Shown one piece after another: positions 8,151 to 16,443 of a stretch of 64,000 nucleotides of DNA. This stretch comes from Eubacterium ventriosum (lineage in GTDB: Bacteria > Bacillota > Clostridia > Lachnospirales > Lachnospiraceae): NCBI RefSeq assembly GCF_025150745.1, contig NZ_CP102282.1, forward strand, positions 1,685,501 through 1,749,500, read 5' to 3'. Below the pieces are notes generated by a model that was not told the origin of the DNA, did no database searches, and saw nothing but the letters and a program-made list of their open reading frames with translations. A program made the translations under genes and the position numbers. Positions within the stretch are counted from its first letter, which is position 1. Every line of letters begins with the position of its first letter.

Positions 8151-8927
8151 CTAGGCATAATTTGATAGTTTTTTATTATTCATTTTTATTGTCCACCATA
8201 CATCTTCGTATTCGGCATCGTCATCGTCATCGACATTAGAAATGCAATAACATTTTCCACATATGAAATCTAAAGTATGAGTTTTTGAATTATAATTGTA
8301 CTGTTTTACACCTAGTTTTTTTAAAAACATACCCATAGAAGTTGTTTTTTTTATGTTAATAACGTTTTTTAGTTTGCATTTTGTATAATCAATAAAGTAA
8401 GCATCGGAATCTGATGTGGGCCAACTAGATATATAAATCAAATCTTTTTTGTGGGTTTTGCATATATAATTACCAGGATAAACATCTTCTTCAACATTTT
8501 TATTGATTAAAGTAAGTTTACCAAAGTATTTTTGAAAGCTTTCTATATCGGGTAAACCTAATCCCATAGGAACAAAATAATTAGTATTAATTTTGTATTT
8601 TTTAATCCAACGTGGGTAAAGTTTAAGCTTTTTTTTGATGATGGTGGAAGCTGAATACTTCTTGCCTCCTTTTTTCTTGGTATACCAACCAGTAAAAGTA
8701 TATCCGTTGCGTCTAATGGAAGGAGCATAGCCACGTTTTTTATTTAATTTATTTTTGAGAGTAATTTTATTTTTGCTACGGTTAGGTTTTGATTTAAAGT
8801 AACCATTACCTGCATAATATGTAATATTAACCTTTGATGCTGCATTGGTTTGAACAGCATGAATAAAGGTTATTGATAAAATAATTGTAAATAGAATAGT
8901 TAAGTTAAGTAGTTTTTTCATTTTCAA
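8151..8927 (-). CDS. Array protein 6: B-type copy with a frameshifted C-terminus
   Basis: The first 252 or so residues are the same as the B-type protein at 5757-6575. At about 8165 four extra bases (AGTT in plus-strand sense) change the frame, so the protein ends KKLSNYA and not NKNQIMPSTVV...TDWQIW. The original stop is still recognisable at 8105-8107. The lost tail is conserved in every other full-length member, so this product is probably impaired. The spacing to the A-type gene upstream (9 bases) matches the other pairs. Confidence 0.7.
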   Translation of the reverse strand: MKMKKLLNLTILFTIILSITFIHAVQTNAASKVNITYYAGNGYFKSKPNRSKNKITLKNKLNKKRGYAPSIRRNGYTFTGWYTKKKGGKKYSASTIIKKKLKLYPRWIKKYKINTNYFVPMGLGLPDIESFQKYFGKLTLINKNVEEDVYPGNYICKTHKKDLIYISSWPTSDSDAYFIDYTKCKLKNVINIKKTTSMGMFLKKLGVKQYNYNSKTHTLDFICGKCYCISNVDDDDDAEYEDVWWTIKMNNKKLSNYA

Positions 8928-8936
8928 TTCTCCGTT

Positions 8937-9740
8937 TTAATATTGTTCCCAATCATCGTTGGCTTCAAAAGAAACAACAGTGTTAGGAGTTACTTGATTT
9001 TTGTTGTTTAGAGTTAATTGCCAGACAATATCTGTTTCGTCGGTTTCGTCAGCATAGTGTGTAGAACCACAAACAAATTCTAAATACCTGTATGAAGAAT
9101 CATAATTATAGTGTTTTATGGCTAATTTTTTTAAAAAGGTTTTTAGAATGGTTATTTTTGTTATATTTATTATATTTTTTAATTTACAATTCATATTAGC
9201 ATAAAAGCAACGATAAGAAGAATTATTCACATCTAGAGAATTGCTGCGGCTACCAATATAAAAATAATCATTTTTAAAATTTGTTAAGGTGTAGTTATAA
9301 TAATAAGAGCCTTTCTTTTTATTGACAACTTTTAAATCTCCCCAGTAAGGTTCATAGTCAGATAAACTATAACAAGTCATACCAACAGGAACAAAGTAGT
9401 TAGTATTAATTTTGTATTTTTTAATCCAATGAGGATATAGCTTCTGTTTCTTTGTAATAATAGTGGAGGCTGAATATTTCTTGCCACCTTTTTTCTTGGA
9501 GTACCAGCCATCAAAAGTATATCCTTCACGTCTGATGGCAGGAGCGTAGCCACGCTTTTTGTTTACTTTGTTTTTTATTGTGATTTTTCGCTTGCTACGA
9601 TTGAGCTTTGTTTTGAAATAGCCATTGCTTGAATAATATGTAATGTTAACCTTCGAAGCTGCATTAGTTGGAATGGCAGGAATAAAGGATAGTGATAGTA
9701 TAATTGTTGAAAGAATAGTTAGATTAATTATTTTTTTCAT
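8937..9740 (-). CDS. Array protein 5: secreted Flg_new-repeat protein, A type
   Basis: The 267-residue A-type protein is intact: signal peptide, Flg_new repeat (GYTFDGWYSKKKGGKKY), and C-terminal domain with YEPYWGDLKVV, FVCGSTHYADET and the ending NDDWEQY. It is almost identical to the 10655-11458 protein and to the broken copy at 6585-7387, showing at least two recent duplications. It is the first gene of a pair with the frameshifted B-type gene. Confidence 0.82.
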   Translation of the reverse strand: MKKIINLTILSTIILSLSFIPAIPTNAASKVNITYYSSNGYFKTKLNRSKRKITIKNKVNKKRGYAPAIRREGYTFDGWYSKKKGGKKYSASTIITKKQKLYPHWIKKYKINTNYFVPVGMTCYSLSDYEPYWGDLKVVNKKKGSYYYNYTLTNFKNDYFYIGSRSNSLDVNNSSYRCFYANMNCKLKNIINITKITILKTFLKKLAIKHYNYDSSYRYLEFVCGSTHYADETDETDIVWQLTLNNKNQVTPNTVVSFEANDDWEQY

Positions 9741-9814
9741 ACGTTATATTTCTCCTATAATGCAACAAATTAGATACAATAAATTGCATCTAATTTGCTG
9801 TTTTAATATATTAT

Positions 9815-10645
9815 TTACCATACTTCCCAATCTGTTATACGTTGAAAATTAACAATGGTATCAGGAGTAAGTTGATTTTTATCATTCATTTTGATTGTCC
9901 ACCAAATATCTTCATATTCTGCATCGTCATCATCATTATCAAACTTACAATAACATTTTCCACATATAAAATCTATTGTATGCTTTTTTGAATTGTAATT
10001 ATATTGTTTTACACCAAGTTTTTTTAGAAAAACATTCATAGAAGTTGTTTTTTTGATATTAATTACATTTTTTAATTTACAATTAGCATATTGAATTGAA
10101 TAAGAAAAAGGTTTATCTTTATCTTCATCAGAGGATTCCATTACTAAAAAGTTGAGAATATCTTCAGATGATGTTTTGCATTTTACGATGCCAGGAAAAA
10201 CATGTTTTTTAATATTTTTCTTTAATACAGTCATAGAACCATAATATTTTTGAAATTCGTCTAAATTATCAAAACTTAATCCCATAGGAACAAAGTAATT
10301 AGTATTAATTTTGTATTTTTTAATCCAATGAGGATATAGTTTCTGTTTCTTGGTAATTATAGTAGAGGCTGAATATTTTTTTCCACCTTTTTTCTTGGTA
10401 TACCAACCATCAAAAGTATATCCGTCACGTCTGATGGCGGGAGAATAACCACGCTTTTTATTTAATTTATTTTTGATAGTAATTTTATTTTTGCTACGGT
10501 TAGGTTTTGCTTTGAAGTGACCTTTACCCGCATAATATGTAATGTTAACCTTTGATGCTGCATTAGTCTGAAAGGTAGGGATAAAGGTTAGTGATAAAAT
10601 AATTGTAAATATAATTGTTAAGTTAAGTAGTTTTTTCATTTTCAA
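9815..10645 (-). CDS. Array protein 4: secreted Flg_new-repeat protein, B type (variant)
   Basis: This 276-residue member has a B-type leader (MKMKKLLNLTIIFT), a Flg_new repeat (GYSPAIRRDGYTFDGWY) and a B-type C-terminus with CGKCYC, a DDDD run, YEDIWWTIKMND and the ending ITDWEVW. An inserted acidic segment (SSDEDKDKPFSYS) distinguishes it from the 5757 protein. It is the likely parent of the 3' part of the remnant at 7462-8024. Nine bases separate it from the A-type gene before it. Confidence 0.82.
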   Translation of the reverse strand: MKMKKLLNLTIIFTIILSLTFIPTFQTNAASKVNITYYAGKGHFKAKPNRSKNKITIKNKLNKKRGYSPAIRRDGYTFDGWYTKKKGGKKYSASTIITKKQKLYPHWIKKYKINTNYFVPMGLSFDNLDEFQKYYGSMTVLKKNIKKHVFPGIVKCKTSSEDILNFLVMESSDEDKDKPFSYSIQYANCKLKNVINIKKTTSMNVFLKKLGVKQYNYNSKKHTIDFICGKCYCKFDNDDDDAEYEDIWWTIKMNDKNQLTPDTIVNFQRITDWEVW

Positions 10646-10654
10646 ATCTCCATT

Positions 10655-11458
10655 TTAATATTGTTCCCAATCATCGTTGGCTTCAAAAGAAACAACAGTG
10701 TTAGGAGTTACTTGATTTTTGCTGTTTAGAGTTAATTGCCAGACAATATCTGTTTCGTCGGTTTCGTCAGCATAGTGTGTAGAACCACAAACAAATTCTA
10801 AATACCTGTATGAAGAATCATAATTATAGTGTTTTATGGCTAATTTTTTTAAAAAGGTTTTTAGAATGGTTATTTTTGTTATATTTATTATATTTTTTAA
10901 TTTACAATTCATATTAGCATAAAAGCAACGATAAGAAGAATTATTCACATCTAGAGAATTGCTGCGGCTACCAATATAAAAATAATCATTTTTAAAATTT
11001 GTTAAGGTGTAGTTATAATAATAAGAGCCTTTCTTTTTATTGACAACTTTTAAATCTCCCCAGTAAGGTTCATAGTCAGATAAACTATAACAAGTCATAC
11101 CAACAGGAACAAAGTAATTAGTATTAATTTTGTATTTTTTAATCCAATGAGGATATAGCTTCTGTTTCTTTGTAATAATAGTGGAGGCTGAATATTTCTT
11201 GCCACCTTTTTTCTTGGAGTACCAGCCATCAAAAATATATCCTTCACGTCTGATGGCAGGAGCGTAGCCACGCTTTTTGTTTACTTTGTTTTTTATTGTG
11301 ATTTTTCGCTTGCTACGATTGAGCTTTGCTTTGAAATAGCCATTGCTTGAATAATATGTAATGTTAACCTTTGAAGCTGCATTAGTTGGAATGGCAGGAA
11401 TAAAGGATAGTGATAGTATAATTGTTGAAAGAATAGTTAGATTAATTATTTTTTTCAT
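10655..11458 (-). CDS. Array protein 3: secreted Flg_new-repeat protein, A type
   Basis: This 267-residue A-type protein is nearly identical to the 8937-9740 product, differing at a handful of residues (for example GYIFDGWY against GYTFDGWY). AGGAGAAATATAAC gives a good ribosome site. The A-then-B pairing with 9815-10645 looks like the duplication unit from which the downstream pairs arose. Confidence 0.82.
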   Translation of the reverse strand: MKKIINLTILSTIILSLSFIPAIPTNAASKVNITYYSSNGYFKAKLNRSKRKITIKNKVNKKRGYAPAIRREGYIFDGWYSKKKGGKKYSASTIITKKQKLYPHWIKKYKINTNYFVPVGMTCYSLSDYEPYWGDLKVVNKKKGSYYYNYTLTNFKNDYFYIGSRSNSLDVNNSSYRCFYANMNCKLKNIINITKITILKTFLKKLAIKHYNYDSSYRYLEFVCGSTHYADETDETDIVWQLTLNSKNQVTPNTVVSFEANDDWEQY

Positions 11459-11540
11459 AAGTTATATTTCTCCTATAATGCAACAAATTAGATACAATAA
11501 ATTGCATCTAATTTGTTTAAAGTATTAAGTTAAAAGATGA

Positions 11541-12353
11541 CTACCATATTTGCCAGTCAGTTATAAGTTCAAATTTTACAACCGTACTAGGCATAATTTG
11601 ATTTTTATTATTCATTTTTATTGTCCACCATACATCTTCGTATTCGGCATCGTCATCGTCATCGACATTAGAAATGCAATAACATTTTCCACATATGAAA
11701 TCTAAAGTATGAGTTTTTGAATTATAATTGTACTGTTTTACACCTAGTTTTTTTAAAAACATACCCATAGAAGTTGTTTTTTTTATGTTAATAACGTTTT
11801 TTAGTTTGCATTTTGTATAATCAATAAAGTAAGCATCGGAATCTGATGTGGGCCAACTAGACATATAAATCAAATCTTTTTTGTGGGTTTTGCATATATA
11901 ATTACCAGGATAAACATCTTCTTCAACATTTTTATTGATTAAAGTAAGTTTACCAAAGTATTTTTGAAAGCTTTCTATATCGGGTAAACCTAATCCCATA
12001 GGAACAAAATAATTAGTGTCAATTTTGTATTTTTTTATCCAATGTGGGTAAAGCTTAAGTTTTTTTGTGACAATGGTAGAAGCTGAATATTTTTTCCCAC
12101 CTTTTTTCTTCGTATACCAACCGTTAAAAGCATATCCTTCACGTCTGATGGCTGGAGCGTAGCCACGCTTTTTATTTATTTTGTTTTTTATTGTGATTTT
12201 TCGCTTGCTACGATTGAGCTTTGCTTTGAAATAGCCATTACTTGAATAATATGTAATATTAACCTTTGTTGCTGCATTGGTTGGAATGGCAGGGATAAAG
12301 GTTAGTGATAATATAATTATTGAAAGCATAGTTAGATTAATTATTTTTTTCAT
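11541..12353 (-). CDS. Array protein 2: mosaic A-leader/B-tail Flg_new protein
   Basis: This 270-residue protein combines an A-type leader and repeat region (MKKIINLTMLSII, then GYAFNGWYTKKKGGKKY) with a B-type C-terminus. From LPDIESFQKYFGKL to TDWQIW that C-terminus matches the 5757-6575 protein in all but about one residue. The sharp switch in similarity suggests gene conversion or unequal crossover between array members. It stands alone between two palindromic spacers, not in a pair. Confidence 0.8.
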   Translation of the reverse strand: MKKIINLTMLSIIILSLTFIPAIPTNAATKVNITYYSSNGYFKAKLNRSKRKITIKNKINKKRGYAPAIRREGYAFNGWYTKKKGGKKYSASTIVTKKLKLYPHWIKKYKIDTNYFVPMGLGLPDIESFQKYFGKLTLINKNVEEDVYPGNYICKTHKKDLIYMSSWPTSDSDAYFIDYTKCKLKNVINIKKTTSMGMFLKKLGVKQYNYNSKTHTLDFICGKCYCISNVDDDDDAEYEDVWWTIKMNNKNQIMPSTVVKFELITDWQIW

Positions 12354-12378
12354 ACGTTATATTTCTCCTATAATGCGA

Positions 12379-12410
12379 CAAATTAGATGCAATCTATTGC
12401 ATCTAATTTG
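12379..12410 (-). repeat. Array spacer palindrome (perfect copy)
   Basis: Perfect 15-bp arms, caaattagatgcaat and attgcatctaatttg, flank a 2-nt centre. This is the most complete of six related spacers; the other five have lost pairing in the inner part of one arm, so this copy is closest to the ancestral form. It lies between the first and second array genes. Confidence 0.8.
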
Positions 12411-12427
12411 CTGTTTTAATATATTAT

Positions 12428-13231
12428 TTACCATACTTCCCAATCTGTTATAAGTTGAAAATTAACAATGGTATCAGGAGTAAGTTGATTTTTATCATTC
12501 ATTTTGATTGTCCACCAAATATCTTCATATTCTGCATCATCATTGTGGAAATTGCAATAACACTTTTTACATATAAAATCTATAGTGTGTGTTTTTGAAT
12601 TGTAGTTATATTTCTTTACACCTAATTTTTTGAAAAATGTGCTCATAGAAGTTGGCTTTTTTATATTAATGACATTTTTTAATTTACAATTTAGGTAGTC
12701 AATTTGGTAGGAATCAGAATCGTATCCGTACCAGGATGATATATATATCAAATCTCCTTTTTCATTTTTGCAATTAAACTTACCAGGATAAACACGCTTT
12801 TTCACACTTTGGCTAGTGATTGTAAGTTTGCCATAATACTTCTGAAAATCGTCAACCCCAGTCAAACTTAATCCCATAGGAACAAAATAATTAGTATTAA
12901 TTTTGTATTTTTTTATCCAATGTGGGTAAAGTTTTTGTCTTTTAGTTACAATTTTAGAAGATGTATATTTTACACCACCGCTTTTCTTTGAATACCAACC
13001 GATAAATGTGTAACCATTACGTCTTATAGCAGGAGCATAACCTCTTTTTTTATTAGTCATATTTTTTATGACAATTTTATGTTTGTTACGATTAGTTTTA
13101 GCTTTAAAATAACCTTTACCAGAATAGTAAGTAAGATTAACTCTGTTAGAAGCGTAAATACTTGAAACTGGAATAAAAGCAAGTGAAAGTATTACTGCAA
13201 ATAAAGTTAAAATATTAATTGTTTTTTTCAT
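12428..13231 (-). CDS. Array protein 1: secreted Flg_new-repeat protein, most divergent member
   Basis: This promoter-proximal 267-residue member has its own leader (MKKTINILTLFAVILSLAF), a variant repeat (GYTFIGWYSKKSGGVKY) and a B-type C-terminus (CKKCYC, YEDIWWTIKMND, ITDWEVW). It lacks the DDDD run of other B-type members. GGGAGG lies 7 bases before the ATG. Its divergence suggests it is the oldest copy and that later copies spread downstream of it. No membrane anchor or sortase motif is present, so it is probably released or held on the surface by charge. Confidence 0.8.
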   Translation of the reverse strand: MKKTINILTLFAVILSLAFIPVSSIYASNRVNLTYYSGKGYFKAKTNRNKHKIVIKNMTNKKRGYAPAIRRNGYTFIGWYSKKSGGVKYTSSKIVTKRQKLYPHWIKKYKINTNYFVPMGLSLTGVDDFQKYYGKLTITSQSVKKRVYPGKFNCKNEKGDLIYISSWYGYDSDSYQIDYLNCKLKNVINIKKPTSMSTFFKKLGVKKYNYNSKTHTIDFICKKCYCNFHNDDAEYEDIWWTIKMNDKNQLTPDTIVNFQLITDWEVW

Positions 13232-13253
13232 GTTTAGACCTCCCTTTTAGAAA

Positions 13254-13282
13254 ATTATAAAAAAAAGAAGGATATATGTCAA
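13254..13282 (-). promoter_or_regulatory. Consensus sigma-A promoter of the Flg_new array
   Basis: Read on the minus strand, TTGACA (13282-13277) and TATAAT (13259-13254) are separated by exactly 17 bases, 23 bases upstream of the first array ATG. This is the only strong promoter seen for the array. Confidence 0.75.
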
Positions 13283-13309
13283 ATTTGGTAGTAAAAAAAG
13301 TAAAAAGCA

Positions 13310-13318
13310 TGTTATAAT
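13310..13318 (+). promoter_or_regulatory. Extended -10 promoter for the 13.3-17.5 kb operon
   Basis: TGTTATAAT gives an extended -10 element 36 bases before the ATG. No good -35 box lies at the right distance. It is divergent from the array promoter. Confidence 0.4.
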
Positions 13319-13353
13319 GCAACAGATGTTAAAAAGAGAAGGAGAAAAATAGA

Positions 13354-14493
13354 ATGAAAAATGGGACAATTAAAAGAATGATTATTTTTATGGTACTTTG
13401 TATTATTATGTTAGCCAATGATAATAGTGTTGAGGCAAAGGAGAGAAAAGTAGAATCGATTAGAATTAAGGAAATAAAACAAGATATTGATGGAAGAGAG
13501 GTATACATAAAATGTGGTGTGGAAGATTGCCCAGCAAGTCATAATAAGAAATTTATTGATAAACCTTGTGCAGGTGGGTCAGATTTGAGGCAAATATATG
13601 CAAAAACAAAGAAGGGTAAGTGGAGAACATTAGAACAGTTAAATTTTAAAAATATGCAAGGCGGATGCATAAATGGTAATAAAATGATTATTGCATTTGT
13701 AGATAAGAATAGACATAAAAAGGGTGATTTGACAGCGTTTGTCGAAATCGATTTAGTGAAAAACAAAGTAATAAAGGTTACTATGGTACAGGGAGCCAAA
13801 GATTTGAATATAAAAGCTTTTGGTCATTCCAATGACTTTACGTATCTTAATGGAAAATATTATGGAAGTTGGTATCAAAAAAATGGAAAGAAAAATTATA
13901 CAAGCAGAATAGGAAAAATAAATACAGAGTTATCAGGAAAAGGCACAAGTAGCGATTTTTCTGAAAATAATAAGGGAAAGGCAGCCTTTGGCATTACTTC
14001 GTACATAAAAGAAAATCAATTAGCATTGGGCATTCGCGAGGATGTAAAGGTGGGTAAAAGTTCTCATTTAGAAAGGTACGTTAGCACCTGCAGTGTGAAA
14101 AATACAAAAAAAGGAAAAGCTAAATATAAGCTAGATAAAAAATTGTTTAACATTAACAGAAATACTAAATATTCGGTTCCACAATGTATGGAACAATTTA
14201 ATAAAAAATTTTACATTGTAAGGTTTAATAAAAAAATAAATAAAGATAATAATTGCATTGAAGTTATTAATAGTAATGGAAAGAAAGAAAAACAATATAT
14301 AATAAAAAATCCAAAAAAAATATCAATATATGAAAAAGATGGGAAAAAGAGTACTATTGAATTTGAAAATACAAATTGGGAAATTGAAAGTTTATCACAT
14401 TATAAAAAGAAGATTTTTTACTACACAATGTATAAACCGTCTAGTAAGAATATAGGCAAACAGGCTTATTTATACAAAGTTAATTTAAAATAA
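13354..14493 (+). CDS. Secreted Lys-rich protein of unknown function
   Basis: This 379-residue protein has an N-terminal hydrophobic signal (KRMIIFMVLCIIMLA, cleavage probably near VEA-KE). It has no recognised catalytic motif. The sequence GHSNDFTYLNGKYYGSWY near residues 156-173 and evenly spaced strand-like segments suggest a beta-propeller fold. Helveticin-J-type proteins carry similar GH-ND motifs, but I cannot confirm that link. Two close cysteine pairs occur near residues 53-71. An AGAAGGAGAAA ribosome site precedes the ATG, and the gene is co-oriented with two further secreted-protein genes at gaps of about 14 bases, so it is the first gene of a three-gene operon. Confidence 0.6.
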   Translation: MKNGTIKRMIIFMVLCIIMLANDNSVEAKERKVESIRIKEIKQDIDGREVYIKCGVEDCPASHNKKFIDKPCAGGSDLRQIYAKTKKGKWRTLEQLNFKNMQGGCINGNKMIIAFVDKNRHKKGDLTAFVEIDLVKNKVIKVTMVQGAKDLNIKAFGHSNDFTYLNGKYYGSWYQKNGKKNYTSRIGKINTELSGKGTSSDFSENNKGKAAFGITSYIKENQLALGIREDVKVGKSSHLERYVSTCSVKNTKKGKAKYKLDKKLFNINRNTKYSVPQCMEQFNKKFYIVRFNKKINKDNNCIEVINSNGKKEKQYIIKNPKKISIYEKDGKKSTIEFENTNWEIESLSHYKKKIFYYTMYKPSSKNIGKQAYLYKVNLK

Positions 14494-14507
14494 CAGGGGA
14501 GGTTACA

Positions 14508-16430
14508 ATGAAAAAGTTTACAGCAAATTTATTACTTATTTTATTAAGTATACTTATTGGATTTAGCGTACATAGCAGCGTGTATGCAGCAGATGATGCT
14601 AAAGTGGAAATTTGGAGTTATAGTTTAAATGAGAGAATAGAGCACAGGTCTATTGAGGTTGGAAAGAGTAATCCAAATTTCGGAATTATGTTTACGCCAT
14701 CAGATATAGTGGCTAATAAGATTAAGTGGTCTATTGATGATACATCAATTGCAACAGTTACAGGAAATAATGATACGGCGACAGTTAATGCAGTAAAAGA
14801 GGGAATGACAACATTAAGATTGAATGTTTCAACAGAGTCTAATGGTAAATTATCACATTCATCAGTTATTTCTGTTTATACGGCAATAGACAATGTTTAT
14901 GGTAAAGTTAATGGGAAAGCATGTACTTTTTATAGAGGAGCAACGAAAAATTCATGGATTAGGTCAGAAAAAGTAAAACAAGGACAGGAACTTACTATAA
15001 TTGGTAGTTGTGGTAGCTTTTATTATGTTGAGTTACCGGATGATTACACATTTGATGATGGAAGAGATACTAGAAAAGCTTATGTTGAAAAATCAAAGGT
15101 ATATGTTCCGGTTACTGATGTTAAGGCATGGAGAAATTCTAATGATGTAAAAGTGGGAGAAACAACTACTGTAACAAGTGTTGTTTATCCACAAATAGCT
15201 ACAGTTAACAAAGCTACATACACCACTGACAATAGTTCAATTTCAACATGTGATGGAAATGGTAATGTTCAGGGAAAAGGTGAAGGTTATACAAGAATAA
15301 GTGCAACAGCGGAGAACAAAAAAGCAATTTGTGGTTTATCTGTTTATTCACAATGTAGTGACGTGTCAGGCAGCTTAAAGGAAGAAGCAGATTTTCTTAT
15401 AGGAGCAGACTCGGGAGAAAATATAAGAAAGGCAAAAGTTCCTAAAAATCAAAAAGTTACAGTGATTGGCAGTTGTGGAAATTACTTTAGAATAAAGATG
15501 CCAACAGATTTTAATTTTGATGATGGTGACAATAGTAGAATAGCATATGTACTGAAATCAAAAGTTTATGTACCTGTTACTGAAATAAAAATTAACAAAT
15601 CAGAATTAAACTTAGGTGAGAAAGATGTGGATCAGTTGAAAGCTGAGGTTATTCCTGCACAGGCTACAAATAAGACGATAGTTTGGTCTGTAGCTAAGAA
15701 GGGAGTAGTTGAAGTAGATCAAAATGGAAAGATTAAAGTAGTTGGCACAGGTAACACTACTGTTATTGCAAAGTCTCCGGAAGGACCATCAGCAGCATGC
15801 AAGATTACTGTATTTAAAGACCTTGATACAGCTAAGATGGGTGATTTTACACTTAGACTTGTAAAAACAACAGCAGGTTGTAATACATTAGAATATTCAA
15901 GATGCAAGGGCGCTACTCAGTGTGAGGTATATTCAGGAGTTAAGAGACCGGATGGTACATTTAAGTGGACCTTTTTGGAAGGGGAGTATGGACAGCTTTG
16001 TGAGGGAGGCGAGTTCGATGAGGAAGTAGACCTTGGTTCAACTCATTATTATAAAGTTGTAGCAACGAAAGAGTATGTAAGAGATTCATTTGATTTTGTT
16101 ACTCTTGATGAAAAGACTAGCAATATAGTCAAAGTTACTAATGGTACGCTAACACTTTCAGGAAAACAGAAAAACAAGAAAAGAAATACCCTGTCATGGA
16201 ACAAACTTAAGAGAGAAGATACAAAGAAGCAGGGGTACGTAATTTACAGAAAAACAAATAATGACAAAAAATACAAGAAATTAAAGGAAGTAACAAAAAA
16301 TTCATACACTGATAAGAGTATTAAGAAAAAGAAAAAATATTCTTACAAAGTGAGAATGTTCTATGTTAACGAAGACGGCAAGAGAGAATATTCTCCATAC
16401 AGCAATGGAATTACAATTAAGGTAAAATAG
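14508..16430 (+). CDS. Secreted multi-domain protein: BIG_2, SH3-like and Fn3 repeats
   Basis: This 640-residue protein has a signal peptide (residues 1-27, ending VYAAD). Bacterial Ig-like (BIG_2) segments carry the typical IKWSIDDTSIATVTG and IVWSVAKKGVVEVDQNGKI patterns. Two similar modules (about 130-200 and 290-360) share VIGSCG..Y, FDDGxxxRxAYV.KSKVYVPVT and look like bacterial SH3-type modules. The C-terminus is a lysine-rich Fn3-like domain (NTLSWNKLKRED ... YVIYRKTNNDKKY). Such proteins act at the cell surface in adhesion or wall binding. The repeated SH3-like modules are the distinctive point. It is translated right after the 13354 gene with a GGGGAGG site. Confidence 0.72.
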   Translation: MKKFTANLLLILLSILIGFSVHSSVYAADDAKVEIWSYSLNERIEHRSIEVGKSNPNFGIMFTPSDIVANKIKWSIDDTSIATVTGNNDTATVNAVKEGMTTLRLNVSTESNGKLSHSSVISVYTAIDNVYGKVNGKACTFYRGATKNSWIRSEKVKQGQELTIIGSCGSFYYVELPDDYTFDDGRDTRKAYVEKSKVYVPVTDVKAWRNSNDVKVGETTTVTSVVYPQIATVNKATYTTDNSSISTCDGNGNVQGKGEGYTRISATAENKKAICGLSVYSQCSDVSGSLKEEADFLIGADSGENIRKAKVPKNQKVTVIGSCGNYFRIKMPTDFNFDDGDNSRIAYVLKSKVYVPVTEIKINKSELNLGEKDVDQLKAEVIPAQATNKTIVWSVAKKGVVEVDQNGKIKVVGTGNTTVIAKSPEGPSAACKITVFKDLDTAKMGDFTLRLVKTTAGCNTLEYSRCKGATQCEVYSGVKRPDGTFKWTFLEGEYGQLCEGGEFDEEVDLGSTHYYKVVATKEYVRDSFDFVTLDEKTSNIVKVTNGTLTLSGKQKNKKRNTLSWNKLKREDTKKQGYVIYRKTNNDKKYKKLKEVTKNSYTDKSIKKKKKYSYKVRMFYVNEDGKREYSPYSNGITIKVK

Positions 16431-16443
16431 GGAGCGAAGGATT

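Noticed and set aside
4046-13231. Prophage or integrative element as the origin of the array
   Set aside because: No integrase, attachment-site repeat, tRNA or phage structural gene borders it; base composition resembles the surroundings.
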